From: Psychrosphaera sp. B3R10 | GTDB lineage: Bacteria; Pseudomonadota; Gammaproteobacteria; Enterobacterales; Alteromonadaceae | DNA length: 64,000 nucleotides | Assembly: GCF_018861025.1 (NCBI RefSeq) | Contig: NZ_JAHKQH010000009.1 | Span: 124,001 to 188,000 of the forward strand | Direction: 5' to 3' | In this document: positions 1 to 8,877 of the stretch, piece after piece | Layout: each line of letters opens with the position of its first letter | Position numbering within the stretch: position 1 is the stretch's first letter | Made by a program: the position numbers and the translations under genes | Notes under the pieces: generated by a model | Databases searched by the model: none | The model's input: the letters and a program-made list of their open reading frames with translations, nothing else | What the model was told of the DNA's origin: nothing

Positions 1-226
1 ATTGGCGTATTAAGTTACCTTAAAAACATTCCTTGTTTGAACTCGCTACAACTGATATTCCCTATCGACAGTCACACCTCAATCAGAGGCACACATCTTG
101 TTGTGTGATACTTTAGCGAGTTTGTCGCTATAGTCCAACGGTTTTTTGCTAACAAGTTTTGCAAAGTCACGATTTTTAAAACATGGCTGCGCGGAATACC
201 TGATTAAGGATAAAAATCAGCAAAAA

Positions 227-253
227 AAAGGTTTTCCAATTTGGAAAACCTTT
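227..253 (-). terminator. Rho-independent terminator of the subtilase gene
   Basis: Perfect 11-bp inverted repeat (227-237 with 243-253) around a 5-nt AT loop. Read on the minus strand it is followed by a run of eight T (222-229 complement). It lies about 20 nt past the stop codon of the large protease gene, as expected for its terminator. Confidence 0.85.
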
Positions 254-272
254 GATTATCAAAACGAACGTT

Positions 273-3200
273 TTACTTAGTGCGTCTTCTAAACATAAGT
301 AATGGTACTAATAACAAAGATAAAAATGCCATTGAGCCTCCTTTACTGTCTTTTTCTTGTTTAGCGACGGCATACTGGCAGCTATCGTTGCTTTCTGTTG
401 CTTCAGCATCATAGTTAGTTGCTGTTGAGTCCATACAACCTAATACATGTGCCACACCATCAGAAACCACGGTTAACATAAAGGTCGAGTAACCCATGTC
501 TGTAGGATTACTGCTGTCAGCAACTTTCACCATAACTTCAGTTTCACCATACCAGTTGGCTTCTGGGGTTATTGTAACCTTCGAACCAATTTGATGACCA
601 TGAACAACCGCGCTAATGTGCTCACCTTCAACTGATATCACGTTAGGGTTAATGTCAGAATCGACATAAGCGACAAGTAAATCAACTGAGCCGTTTTCAT
701 CAACTTCTAAGTCATTCATTTGAGGTACCGTTAAGTTACCAACAACTTCAACAGGTGACATTATAGAAACATCGCCCATTCCCGATACATGGCTTTGTAG
801 TTCGATATCAAGCGCTTTGCCCGCTGCAAGTTCAGATACGCGTACTTGGAATGAAACATCAAACTGGCTCGCTTCAGGTCCTGTATAGTCGTAACAAACG
901 GCCATGTTCTCTTGTAATTTAGAGCTCAAGTCGTTGTAAGCATAGTTAACCCCAATCTCTTCACCAAATGGAAAACCAAAGATATCAATTGGGCCGTAAT
1001 TACCATGTAGACCAACCGAGCCGTAATCACCCACATCTGCGTAATCTAATCCACCGTATGCCATGATAATTTCAAACTGACCTGCACCAAAGCGATTACC
1101 ATTATGTAGGATTAAATTAAATGTATAGCGGTCGTCACGTTCGCTGTCTGGCACGATATTTTCACCAAACCAACTTGCTTCAATACTTTCCGAGCGTGAA
1201 TTTAACCACTCAATGATAATATCGTCTTGTTCACTCGCTTCGTCAATGGCATAGGCAACCATCATCCCAGACATTTTTGAAGGATCGCCATAGTCAATAT
1301 TTAATGGCGTAGATAGTGCTTCAATGACTTGATTAAAGCCTGCGCCTGGTAACGTTTGACCTTTCCACAACACACCAATAAATGGCGCATAAGGGTTCAT
1401 TAGATAAGGGAACGGTTGACTAACAGCGTGTTGACTTCCTGACCACGCATTATCAAATGAAACAAACCCTTGAGGTGACAAGTAAAGGTTTGAGTATTTA
1501 CGGTATGACTCATTGTTAAACAAATTAATATGACCGTCTTCGCCCCAAAACTGACTTAACGGTAATTCAAATTGGTTACTAAACTCAGTCCAATCATCAT
1601 TCCATGAACCAGCCCAATCGATAGAAGACCCACCAACTTCTGGTGTAAATCCATAATTTTCGTAAAGGCCAACAAAACCTCTGTCATTGCTACCATAGTT
1701 AGGTACCTGACAAAGTTCATCTTCAACACTTGTTGTAACCTTATAAGAACGAGCCCAATTGGACGAATCAGGTTGTGTCCCGGTTAGTCGAATAACATTG
1801 CCATCCATAACTAACCCAGGTGCTAACTCAGGATAATTTACGTTAAGTGAGCCTTCTACCAACGTCACACCTTCTGGTAAAGATAAACTTAGATCAATAT
1901 CTCTATCCATCCCAGTATTATTCGGTACGACATGGACACTAACGTCTAGCGTTTCACCACCACGAGCGCGGTTTTTATTGGTGATAGTAACGTCATCTGG
2001 GCCTCGCTCTAAGCGAAGTGGTACAAAGCCGTATGCATTAGAAACATTATTCGAGCCAATTTCAAATGCGCCGTAAGCTACGTCACCTTCGACTAAATCA
2101 TCCAAATCCCATGATAGATCTAGGCCAATTTTCGCTTCCGTATTTGCCGCAGGGCCCGTTACGCTCAAGTTATTTTGGTCCATCGGAACTACTGCCGTAG
2201 CTATGGAATAAGTATCTTTTAGTAAGTCTGGTGAAAATCCATACCACTCTTCAAAAAACTCAATGTCTTCAACAGCCCAGTCATACATATTGGCAGAGGT
2301 ATTTGAGTAAACTACCCAATATTGACCGGCATTTGGTTTAGTTAAGCTACAGTAGTTTAATTCGATTTGAGTCGTTGACGAACAAACCCATTCGTTATCA
2401 AAATCTGGTAAACCATTACCGTCTGTATCGATACCAATATGAATTGCCAGTGAACCATTAACATTACCGACATTTTCCTGCACACCAGGTCCAGCTTCAT
2501 GCCCCAACACTTCAACAACAAAACGCGCGGTGTTTTCAGGAATATCAATTAAATCAACTTTGTAATGCTCAGTACTTAGAACTTCATTGCCTTCCCAGTC
2601 GGTTGAAGGACCCGAATAGATAGGTTTGTGATTGTTGTCCTGCGGTAACGTAATTTCCGTAACATCCGCTTTCACCGGACCGTGACCAAGATAAGCAATA
2701 TCACTTGTTACTGGCATTGGTAGGTTGGCAACATGGTATGCACCTTGGTCGCGGTTGACGGTAACATTTACGTTTTCAGGCATACCTTTGCGGTCAAAGT
2801 TAATTGATACTGGCCAGTGAGAATCTGGCGTAGTGGCGTTACTAGATGTTAGGTAAACGTTGTTCCATAACTCCAGACCTTCGTAATCACCCGAACCAGT
2901 AAGTCGCGTATCATACTGATATTGAACATCTTTAATATCAGCTTTAACAATAATACTTTGTGACTCACCCGCTTTTAAGGTGAATGTCGACGGGTAGAAT
3001 TCCATTTTGGCGTTTTGTATATTTATTTCGCCTTCATAAAGTGACGTCCAACGGTCATAGACCCAATCGCCCTCGGTAATAGTCCATGTACCATCTTCGG
3101 TTGCCGTAACCGTTCTAAGCCACGAACAAACACCACCACGACAATTAGAATCCATTAATTGTGGTAAATTAAGTTGGCGTACATCACCACCTTCCACGGG

Positions 3201-5522
3201 ATTAGCCAATTCAAAGTTTTCAACGGTTTCATCCATTATCAAACCGGCTTTGACTGCGGCCGCAACATCGATACGGCCCGAGCCTGCGCGATGTACGGTT
3301 GCCGGTAAACCTTCAGGTGCAATATCTGGTTCAACATTTCTACGAACCGTATTTTGCGACGTCATTTGCAATGCAGACTGCACTTCAGCTGCGGTCCAAT
3401 CTGGGTTAGCTTGGCGTACTAATGCCATAGCACCAGCCACATGTGGGCTGGCCATCGACGTACCACTGATAACCGTCCAGTCTTGCGACAAAGCTGAGTC
3501 AGGGTTTAATGGATGTTCATCCGCGTATGGCGCTAAAATATTAACACCTGGTGCCGAAATATTCGGCGACATGTGATGCTTAAAGGTTGTTGACGGCCCT
3601 AAGGAAGAAAAGCCAGCTAGAATATCAGCTGCCGAATCATCTTGGAAAACGTCCACTGAACCTGCGCTAATTGACATTTTGTGGTCTTCACCACCATCAT
3701 TAATCCAACTAATTATGCTTTCACCGGTTGATCGTCCAACATGCAAACCTGGTAGTGGGAATGTATCGTCGATTAAACCGAGTTCTTGTTCTGTGCCTTC
3801 CCAATTATATAAATCGTTATATAAGATAAAACCACCTGCGCCACCAGCCATAACATTGTAAGCTTTAGAAACGCGAGCATTTTCACCTCGTTTACAAATC
3901 ACGATTTGGTCAGATGTAAATGTGCCTTCCGCAAATGGATTTAGACATAACTCGTCACCGTAATCCACAGCAACAACAGGGGTGCCATTTTCAATTCCAG
4001 TTGTGGAATATCCAGCAATACCATCTGGCCAATCAGCGTCTGGATTAACATCTATCCAAGGAACATTAAGACCACCACTTAAGGTCAAAATACTATTATT
4101 AACATCAATGACTCGGTCGTGGGTCGACGCCGCAACAACCATAGACCAAGGTGCTGAATGACTCAGGCTAGCAAAGTAAGTGTTGTTATCATCTCCACCG
4201 GCATTACCCGCAGAAACTGCGATGGATATACCCGCTTCGCGCGCCGCTAACATCGCAAGTTCAGTAGCGTCTTCCCACGGAAATGGTTCTCCCCCACCTA
4301 TCGAGAAATTAATAACATCTACGCCATCTTCAATTGCCTGTTCGAGCGCTAATACTAATGCTTCTTCTGGACAGCCCGCTAATTCACATGCTTGGTACGA
4401 AATGATATTGGCATGGGGCGCAACACCTGATGTAGATGCAAAAGTATAACCTTTTTCCACCCCATCTCCGTCGCCTAACGATGCTGACAATAACGGTACG
4501 TTTTCAACGTAATTACCAGCCGCAGTCCCCGCAGTATGAGAGCCATGGCCTTGATAATCTTCACCGGTAGCAGGCGCTAGATCACCATATGTATCGGTAA
4601 TAACAGGCCACGAATAGACACCAATTAACTTGTCGTTACATTGCACGGTTCCGTCGGCACAATCACCCAAATAAACGCCAGTGCCCAAAGGATTTGTGTG
4701 GTCATAACCATCACCACCGATGTCGGCAAACGCCACATGGTCACTATTAATTCCGGTATCGATAATACCAACGATGATGCCTTCACCTTTGTAACCAACA
4801 TCTGTTGACGTTTGACCGGCCCACACTTTATCAGCACCGATAAATTGCGGCCCAGTGTCAGTATGTAACTGCAACATTCTTGAAGGTTGAACAAGTTTAA
4901 CTTCCTTCATTTCCGCTAGATTTAACGCTTCGTTGTACGTTAGATTTAACGACATGCCGTTTAACGAACTAAAATAATCTGCACGGACTTTGTCGTCACC
5001 GCCTTTGGCTCTAACGTTATTAAGTACCAGTTGTTTTTTAGAAGTCAGATACGTTTTGTAGGCTTGTGTGCGGGTTTGCTGGATCTGATCTATTGTTTTA
5101 GCATTGGCTGCCGGACTGTTACTTCTTGCCCGTTTCACATTACCTTGCTTAGCCGTTAACTCATTTGCAATCGTGCTACGCGCGGTTGCTGGCAAGCCTT
5201 TGATATTGCCGGTATAGGTGGCAATTGGTTGATCTTTCAGTTGGATAATGTACGCTCGTTTGCCATCATGAGGTTCTACCTGGGCAAATTTACTTTTAGC
5301 AGAGGCATTATTTATTAATTGATTTCTAGCCCCTGGCATTGTTTTAATTCTGTTTAGAGAATTTGGAACTGTGTGATTCCGTTTCTTTATTGTTGTTAAA
5401 TCGACTTGTTGTATTACCCCATTTGCCGATGTTTTGTTTGATGGCGCTGCATCAACTGATGCTGCTAACCCCAAACCATAAAGCACCGACAAAGCAGTTA
5501 TTGCTATTTTGCTATTTTTCAC
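273..5522 (-). CDS. Exported subtilisin-like serine protease (S8) with PA domain and GlyGly-CTERM anchor
   Basis: Large secreted endopeptidase of 1749 residues. A signal peptide (residues 1-25, ending in VDAAP) is followed by an I9-type propeptide (about 80-220) and the S8 catalytic domain. The triad is visible: D255 in IIDTG, H326 in GHGSHTAG and S689 in GTSMASPHVAG. A PA insert lies at about 500-620, and an Fn3-like and long beta-rich region follows. Near the C-terminus is a Cys-flanked motif (GCMDSTATNYDAEA), then a Gly-Gly, a hydrophobic helix and an RRRTK tail, which is the GlyGly-CTERM signal. In that family a rhomboid protease (rhombosortase) cleaves the tail and the protein reaches the surface or medium by type II secretion; this is family knowledge. 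The start is GTG, with CGGAG seven bases upstream. It stands alone with its own terminator and probably degrades extracellular protein. Confidence 0.93.
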   Translation of the reverse strand: MKNSKIAITALSVLYGLGLAASVDAAPSNKTSANGVIQQVDLTTIKKRNHTVPNSLNRIKTMPGARNQLINNASAKSKFAQVEPHDGKRAYIIQLKDQPIATYTGNIKGLPATARSTIANELTAKQGNVKRARSNSPAANAKTIDQIQQTRTQAYKTYLTSKKQLVLNNVRAKGGDDKVRADYFSSLNGMSLNLTYNEALNLAEMKEVKLVQPSRMLQLHTDTGPQFIGADKVWAGQTSTDVGYKGEGIIVGIIDTGINSDHVAFADIGGDGYDHTNPLGTGVYLGDCADGTVQCNDKLIGVYSWPVITDTYGDLAPATGEDYQGHGSHTAGTAAGNYVENVPLLSASLGDGDGVEKGYTFASTSGVAPHANIISYQACELAGCPEEALVLALEQAIEDGVDVINFSIGGGEPFPWEDATELAMLAAREAGISIAVSAGNAGGDDNNTYFASLSHSAPWSMVVAASTHDRVIDVNNSILTLSGGLNVPWIDVNPDADWPDGIAGYSTTGIENGTPVVAVDYGDELCLNPFAEGTFTSDQIVICKRGENARVSKAYNVMAGGAGGFILYNDLYNWEGTEQELGLIDDTFPLPGLHVGRSTGESIISWINDGGEDHKMSISAGSVDVFQDDSAADILAGFSSLGPSTTFKHHMSPNISAPGVNILAPYADEHPLNPDSALSQDWTVISGTSMASPHVAGAMALVRQANPDWTAAEVQSALQMTSQNTVRRNVEPDIAPEGLPATVHRAGSGRIDVAAAVKAGLIMDETVENFELANPVEGGDVRQLNLPQLMDSNCRGGVCSWLRTVTATEDGTWTITEGDWVYDRWTSLYEGEINIQNAKMEFYPSTFTLKAGESQSIIVKADIKDVQYQYDTRLTGSGDYEGLELWNNVYLTSSNATTPDSHWPVSINFDRKGMPENVNVTVNRDQGAYHVANLPMPVTSDIAYLGHGPVKADVTEITLPQDNNHKPIYSGPSTDWEGNEVLSTEHYKVDLIDIPENTARFVVEVLGHEAGPGVQENVGNVNGSLAIHIGIDTDGNGLPDFDNEWVCSSTTQIELNYCSLTKPNAGQYWVVYSNTSANMYDWAVEDIEFFEEWYGFSPDLLKDTYSIATAVVPMDQNNLSVTGPAANTEAKIGLDLSWDLDDLVEGDVAYGAFEIGSNNVSNAYGFVPLRLERGPDDVTITNKNRARGGETLDVSVHVVPNNTGMDRDIDLSLSLPEGVTLVEGSLNVNYPELAPGLVMDGNVIRLTGTQPDSSNWARSYKVTTSVEDELCQVPNYGSNDRGFVGLYENYGFTPEVGGSSIDWAGSWNDDWTEFSNQFELPLSQFWGEDGHINLFNNESYRKYSNLYLSPQGFVSFDNAWSGSQHAVSQPFPYLMNPYAPFIGVLWKGQTLPGAGFNQVIEALSTPLNIDYGDPSKMSGMMVAYAIDEASEQDDIIIEWLNSRSESIEASWFGENIVPDSERDDRYTFNLILHNGNRFGAGQFEIIMAYGGLDYADVGDYGSVGLHGNYGPIDIFGFPFGEEIGVNYAYNDLSSKLQENMAVCYDYTGPEASQFDVSFQVRVSELAAGKALDIELQSHVSGMGDVSIMSPVEVVGNLTVPQMNDLEVDENGSVDLLVAYVDSDINPNVISVEGEHISAVVHGHQIGSKVTITPEANWYGETEVMVKVADSSNPTDMGYSTFMLTVVSDGVAHVLGCMDSTATNYDAEATESNDSCQYAVAKQEKDSKGGSMAFLSLLLVPLLMFRRRTK

Positions 5523-5719
5523 ATTAACTCCGAAATTTATATACTATTTCTATAATATTTATTGGAATGAGCGCCTTGGAGTTGCTCATTCGTTAAGCGG
5601 TTATAACGTGAATTTATTTTTAAAAGAGTGCAAAAGTGTACAGATCAATAATTAGCGATACTTTTATAGGTTTGGATTTGATATAAAATTGATAGAACTT
5701 ATTTAGGTACCATTTTTTT

Positions 5720-6547
5720 ATGAAAACGTTGCTCCACTTTGCCATTAGCTTAACAATGGTTATTTCCCTAGGTTTTTGTGTAAAAGCGGATGAGGAACAA
5801 TTAAGTGCCAGTATTGCGATTGGTTATGGTTCATATTCTTCGATTATGGCCGGCGGAAGCGAGCAAAATTTTTACTTGCTGCCTCGTTGGTCTTATTACC
5901 ACAACAACTTCTATATTGAGAACCTAGATTTAGGTTATAACTTTGCCGAATTAAATGATTGGTCATTCGATTTAACCAGCAAACAGAGTTTTGATTCACT
6001 CTTGTTTCGCGGCGATTCGATATCAGATGCATTATTAAGAGGGATAATGGCAAACCCCGATCTGCCTCTAAACGCCCCCTTTAATACACCGTTACAAGAT
6101 TTACTAACACCACAAACTCGTCGTTCAAGCTACCTCGCAGGTGCCAGTGTATTTTGGCATTCTGAGCATTTTCAATTCAAATCAGCGATGCATACTGACA
6201 TCACTTCGGTTCATAACGGGTATGAGTTTTCCAATGAATTACGAGGGCTATACCAAACAGAACATTTTTCCATCGCGACGACCGCGGGCATTCGTTATTT
6301 AGATAAGAAATACAGCGATTACTATTTTAGTGTAACCCATGCAGACACCACTGGTAGTTATCAATTTTTGCCCGGTGCGAGTTGGCTACCATCCTTTAAA
6401 CTAGAAACGAGTTGGAAGCTCAATGAGGAACTCCGCATTTTGCTCCATGCGCGCCGAGAGTGGATGCCTTCAAATTTTGACGGCAGTATTCATATCGTTA
6501 AACAACATCACGATATTATGTTTATGGGATTAATATGGATGCCGTAG
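5720..6547 (+). CDS. MipA/OmpV family outer membrane protein
   Basis: 275-residue outer-membrane beta-barrel protein. A signal peptide (about 1-23, cleaved near VKA-DEE) precedes alternating aromatic/polar strands such as YLLPRWSYYHNNFYIENLDLGYN, typical of the MipA/OmpV family, and the chain ends in an aromatic-rich strand (MFMGLIWMP). MipA scaffolds peptidoglycan enzymes in E. coli, but most members are porins of unknown cargo, so the substrate here is unknown. It is the first gene of a four-gene unit with a DUF3019 protein and a two-component system, and overlaps the next gene by 13 nt. That implies co-translation and probably control by the downstream regulator. Confidence 0.88.
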   Translation: MKTLLHFAISLTMVISLGFCVKADEEQLSASIAIGYGSYSSIMAGGSEQNFYLLPRWSYYHNNFYIENLDLGYNFAELNDWSFDLTSKQSFDSLLFRGDSISDALLRGIMANPDLPLNAPFNTPLQDLLTPQTRRSSYLAGASVFWHSEHFQFKSAMHTDITSVHNGYEFSNELRGLYQTEHFSIATTAGIRYLDKKYSDYYFSVTHADTTGSYQFLPGASWLPSFKLETSWKLNEELRILLHARREWMPSNFDGSIHIVKQHHDIMFMGLIWMP

Positions 6548-6906
6548 GCAAATTACTTTGTGTATTTATTACCCTCAATAGCCTTAAGTCTTTTAGTGCT
6601 GATGCGACTTTCGACGTACTGCCCAGAGTTTGCTTATATCAAACCGATCCCATCTGTAATGTCGATTTGACAATAAGTTGGCGACATAACAAAACCGCCT
6701 GCCTAAAAATATCCGGCCATGAACACCAAATCCAATGCGCTAAATCAGTAGAAAACATCCACCTCAGCATCCAACTTTACAGCGACACCACTATTCAATT
6801 AGTGGATGCCAAAACAAGCCAACAAGTCGACAGTCACACAATAAAACTACTAAGTGCAGAGCGCCCAGCTTTAAAAAAACGTCGGCTAAGCTGGAGTTTA
6901 TTTTAA
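6535..6906 (+). CDS. DUF3019 family small exported protein
   Basis: 123 residues. The hydrophobic N-terminus (KLLCVFITLNSLKSFSADA) looks like a signal peptide. The mature part has four Cys (in RVCLYQ, DPICNVDL, TACLKI and IQCAK), consistent with two disulfides in the periplasm, and a C-terminal RRLSWSLF typical of DUF3019. In Alteromonadales this family sits between mipA-like genes and an OmpR/EnvZ-type pair, as here; I recall that arrangement rather than having checked it. The start overlaps the porin stop, and its stop abuts the regulator start (6906). The function is unknown; an accessory or sensor role for the porin module is inference. Confidence 0.8.
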   Translation: MDAVGKLLCVFITLNSLKSFSADATFDVLPRVCLYQTDPICNVDLTISWRHNKTACLKISGHEHQIQCAKSVENIHLSIQLYSDTTIQLVDAKTSQQVDSHTIKLLSAERPALKKRRLSWSLF

Positions 6907-7604
6907 TGAAACGTCATATTTTAATTTTAGAAGACGACCTTGAACTCGCTCGTTTGATAAAGGCCTATTTGCAAGACCAGAGGTTTATTGTGACTCACTT
7001 TAGTCAGGCCCATACGGCGCTAAAACAATTGCCCGAGCAACAATTTGACATGTTACTTTGCGACATTAATCTGCCGGGCAAAAATGGCTTCGAATTTGTA
7101 CAAGAAGTCCGCGCAGAGTTTGCCGGCCCTATTTTATTTATGACAGCCCTGACTGACACAAAAAGCCAATTAAAAGGTTATGAGTTAGGGGCTGAGGACT
7201 ATTTAGTTAAACCGATAAACCCCGAACTATTGCTGGCAAAAATAAATGTGTTTTTCAAATTGGATAGGCAAGTTAAACCCCAGCAAACTTTATTTCAAAT
7301 GGGTAACCTGACGTTAGATACAAACTCTAAAACAAGTTACCTAAATGGCGAAAAGTTAAATCTAACCTCTGCTGAATTTAGGTTGTTAACCGCTTTACTG
7401 GCTCAGTTTGGACACGTAGTCAGTCGCGAATGGTTGTTTCAGCACCATCTTGGTCGTGAATACGACGGTATCGACCGCGCAATGGATGGCAGAGCATCTC
7501 GGCTTCGTAAAAAACTGCAATTAATCGACCCGAGCTGGAATGTGATTACCGCCTGGGGTGAAGGATATTACTTGTCAAAGGATGATCACATTGAAGGTCA
7601 ATAA
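6906..7604 (+). CDS. OmpR/PhoB-family response regulator
   Basis: 232 residues. The receiver domain (1-115) has an acidic pair E9-D10-D11, phospho-acceptor D53 in LLCDINLPG, T80 and K102 in LVKPINP, so it is fully equipped for phosphotransfer. A winged-helix Trans_reg_C DNA-binding domain covers about 130-225 and ends in the usual GEGYYL. It overlaps DUF3019 by one base and the kinase gene by at least 14 nt, so the pair is translationally coupled. It probably controls its own operon, including the MipA-like porin; the signal is unknown. Confidence 0.93.
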   Translation: MKRHILILEDDLELARLIKAYLQDQRFIVTHFSQAHTALKQLPEQQFDMLLCDINLPGKNGFEFVQEVRAEFAGPILFMTALTDTKSQLKGYELGAEDYLVKPINPELLLAKINVFFKLDRQVKPQQTLFQMGNLTLDTNSKTSYLNGEKLNLTSAEFRLLTALLAQFGHVVSREWLFQHHLGREYDGIDRAMDGRASRLRKKLQLIDPSWNVITAWGEGYYLSKDDHIEGQ

Positions 7605-8808
7605 CCCTTTATTACGATTCTATTTCGCTTTAGCTATCACTTTGTTGTTGCTGATATTTAGTGTCGACCAAATTTTTGAATCAGCCCAAAGTGATCAACC
7701 GCCAGTAATTGACGCCGCACTTGTGTTGCAAAACGTTCAACAGCTTACAGCTAAAAATCGGCCGATTCGATGCGATGCGCAGTCAAAATCGTCATGTGAC
7801 GGTGCTTTATTTGTTGAATATCCTGCTGAATACTGGGCCGGCGCATTACCAACAAATGAGCAGCCGCTATTTGAATTGACCGACAGCCAAGGCAAAAGAA
7901 TGTTATGTCTTACCGACAATAGCGATAAGTTACTTTGCATTAACCGGATAGATTGGCCGGCGTCTGCTGAGTTTACTCTAGACCTTGTTTACTTATTTTA
8001 CTTTTTGCTGTTCCTTATTCTATTTCTATTCAGTCGGTCATTATTCAACGACATTGAAATTTTACGCAACAGTGCCCTTGATGAGATCAAGTTTGGGAAG
8101 TTCCCCAAGTTTAGCCTAAGTTCTCGTTCCTATTTACAACCTCTTGCGGAGTCACTGAGAAACTTAACCACACGGATTGAGCACCTAAATCGCTTTCAGG
8201 CGGAAATGGCGGAAACCGTTTGTCATGATATAAAAACGCCCCTTGCTCGGCTGAAGTTTATCAACCATATGAGCAAACAAGAAACCCTTGCACAGTCGAA
8301 AGGTCAAATTGAAAATAATCTTAACGATATTGAAGCGAATATTTATGATTATCTGCGGCTTGCAAAAAATGAATACCGGGAGCAACCGCTTAATATAACG
8401 TCCACCGAATTACTTCGCGAAGTAAAAGCATTAACCGAAGTATTTATTGAAGATAAAGATCGCACTATTCATTTAAACATTGCAGAAGGAATAGTAATTA
8501 ATGCGGATATAAAACTGCTTGCCCGGGCGATAACGAACTTAGTGAGCAATGCCCTTCGATTCTGCCAACATAATATATGGATAACTGCCAGCGTAGAGCA
8601 TAAAACGTTATTGTTGGCTGTTGAAGACGATGGTTTAGGATGGGATCAGACATCTTCGAATGACGATATTATTCCGGAACATCACCAAATTGGACTTGCA
8701 GTCGTTCGCCGTGTGACAGAGCAACATGACGGCCAAATGGCAATTTCTAAGTCTGTATACGGTGGTGCGAAAGTGGCACTGCATTTACCAATAGTTATGT
8801 CGCAGTAA
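7582..8808 (+). CDS. Two-component sensor histidine kinase
   Basis: About 408 residues from ATG 7582. An upstream in-frame start at 7558 and a TTG at 7591 are also possible; AAAGGA suits the TTG best by spacing. Order: TM helix (LLRFYFALAITLLLLIFSV), periplasmic sensor of about 100 residues with Cys pairs (IRCDA/SSCDG and MLCL/LLCI), second TM (VYLFYFLLFLILFLF), HAMP-like linker, and HisKA with the phospho-His in VCHDIKTPLARLKF. The HATPase domain follows, with an N box (LVSNALRF) and G boxes (EDDGLGW, IGLAVV). It is the cognate kinase of the upstream regulator, whose reading frame it overlaps. The periplasmic Cys pairs suggest disulfide-stabilised or redox-responsive sensing, which is inference. 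Confidence 0.9.
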   Translation: MITLKVNNPLLRFYFALAITLLLLIFSVDQIFESAQSDQPPVIDAALVLQNVQQLTAKNRPIRCDAQSKSSCDGALFVEYPAEYWAGALPTNEQPLFELTDSQGKRMLCLTDNSDKLLCINRIDWPASAEFTLDLVYLFYFLLFLILFLFSRSLFNDIEILRNSALDEIKFGKFPKFSLSSRSYLQPLAESLRNLTTRIEHLNRFQAEMAETVCHDIKTPLARLKFINHMSKQETLAQSKGQIENNLNDIEANIYDYLRLAKNEYREQPLNITSTELLREVKALTEVFIEDKDRTIHLNIAEGIVINADIKLLARAITNLVSNALRFCQHNIWITASVEHKTLLLAVEDDGLGWDQTSSNDDIIPEHHQIGLAVVRRVTEQHDGQMAISKSVYGGAKVALHLPIVMSQ

Positions 8809-8826
8809 CGATGCTCAATTACTGCG
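8801..8826. terminator. Possible hairpin terminator between convergent genes
   Basis: 8-bp perfect inverted repeat (8801-8808 with 8819-8826) around a 10-nt loop, starting inside the last codons of the kinase gene. There is no T-run, so it may only be an mRNA-stabilising hairpin. Confidence 0.35.
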
Positions 8827-8877
8827 ACTATTAACGTCTAAAGAGATAATCAAAGGTAACACTAAGGTCTTTCCTAG

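Noticed and set aside
3250-3576. 108-codon open frame antisense to the subtilase
   Set aside because: Mirrors the S8 catalytic Ser region; typical shadow frame.
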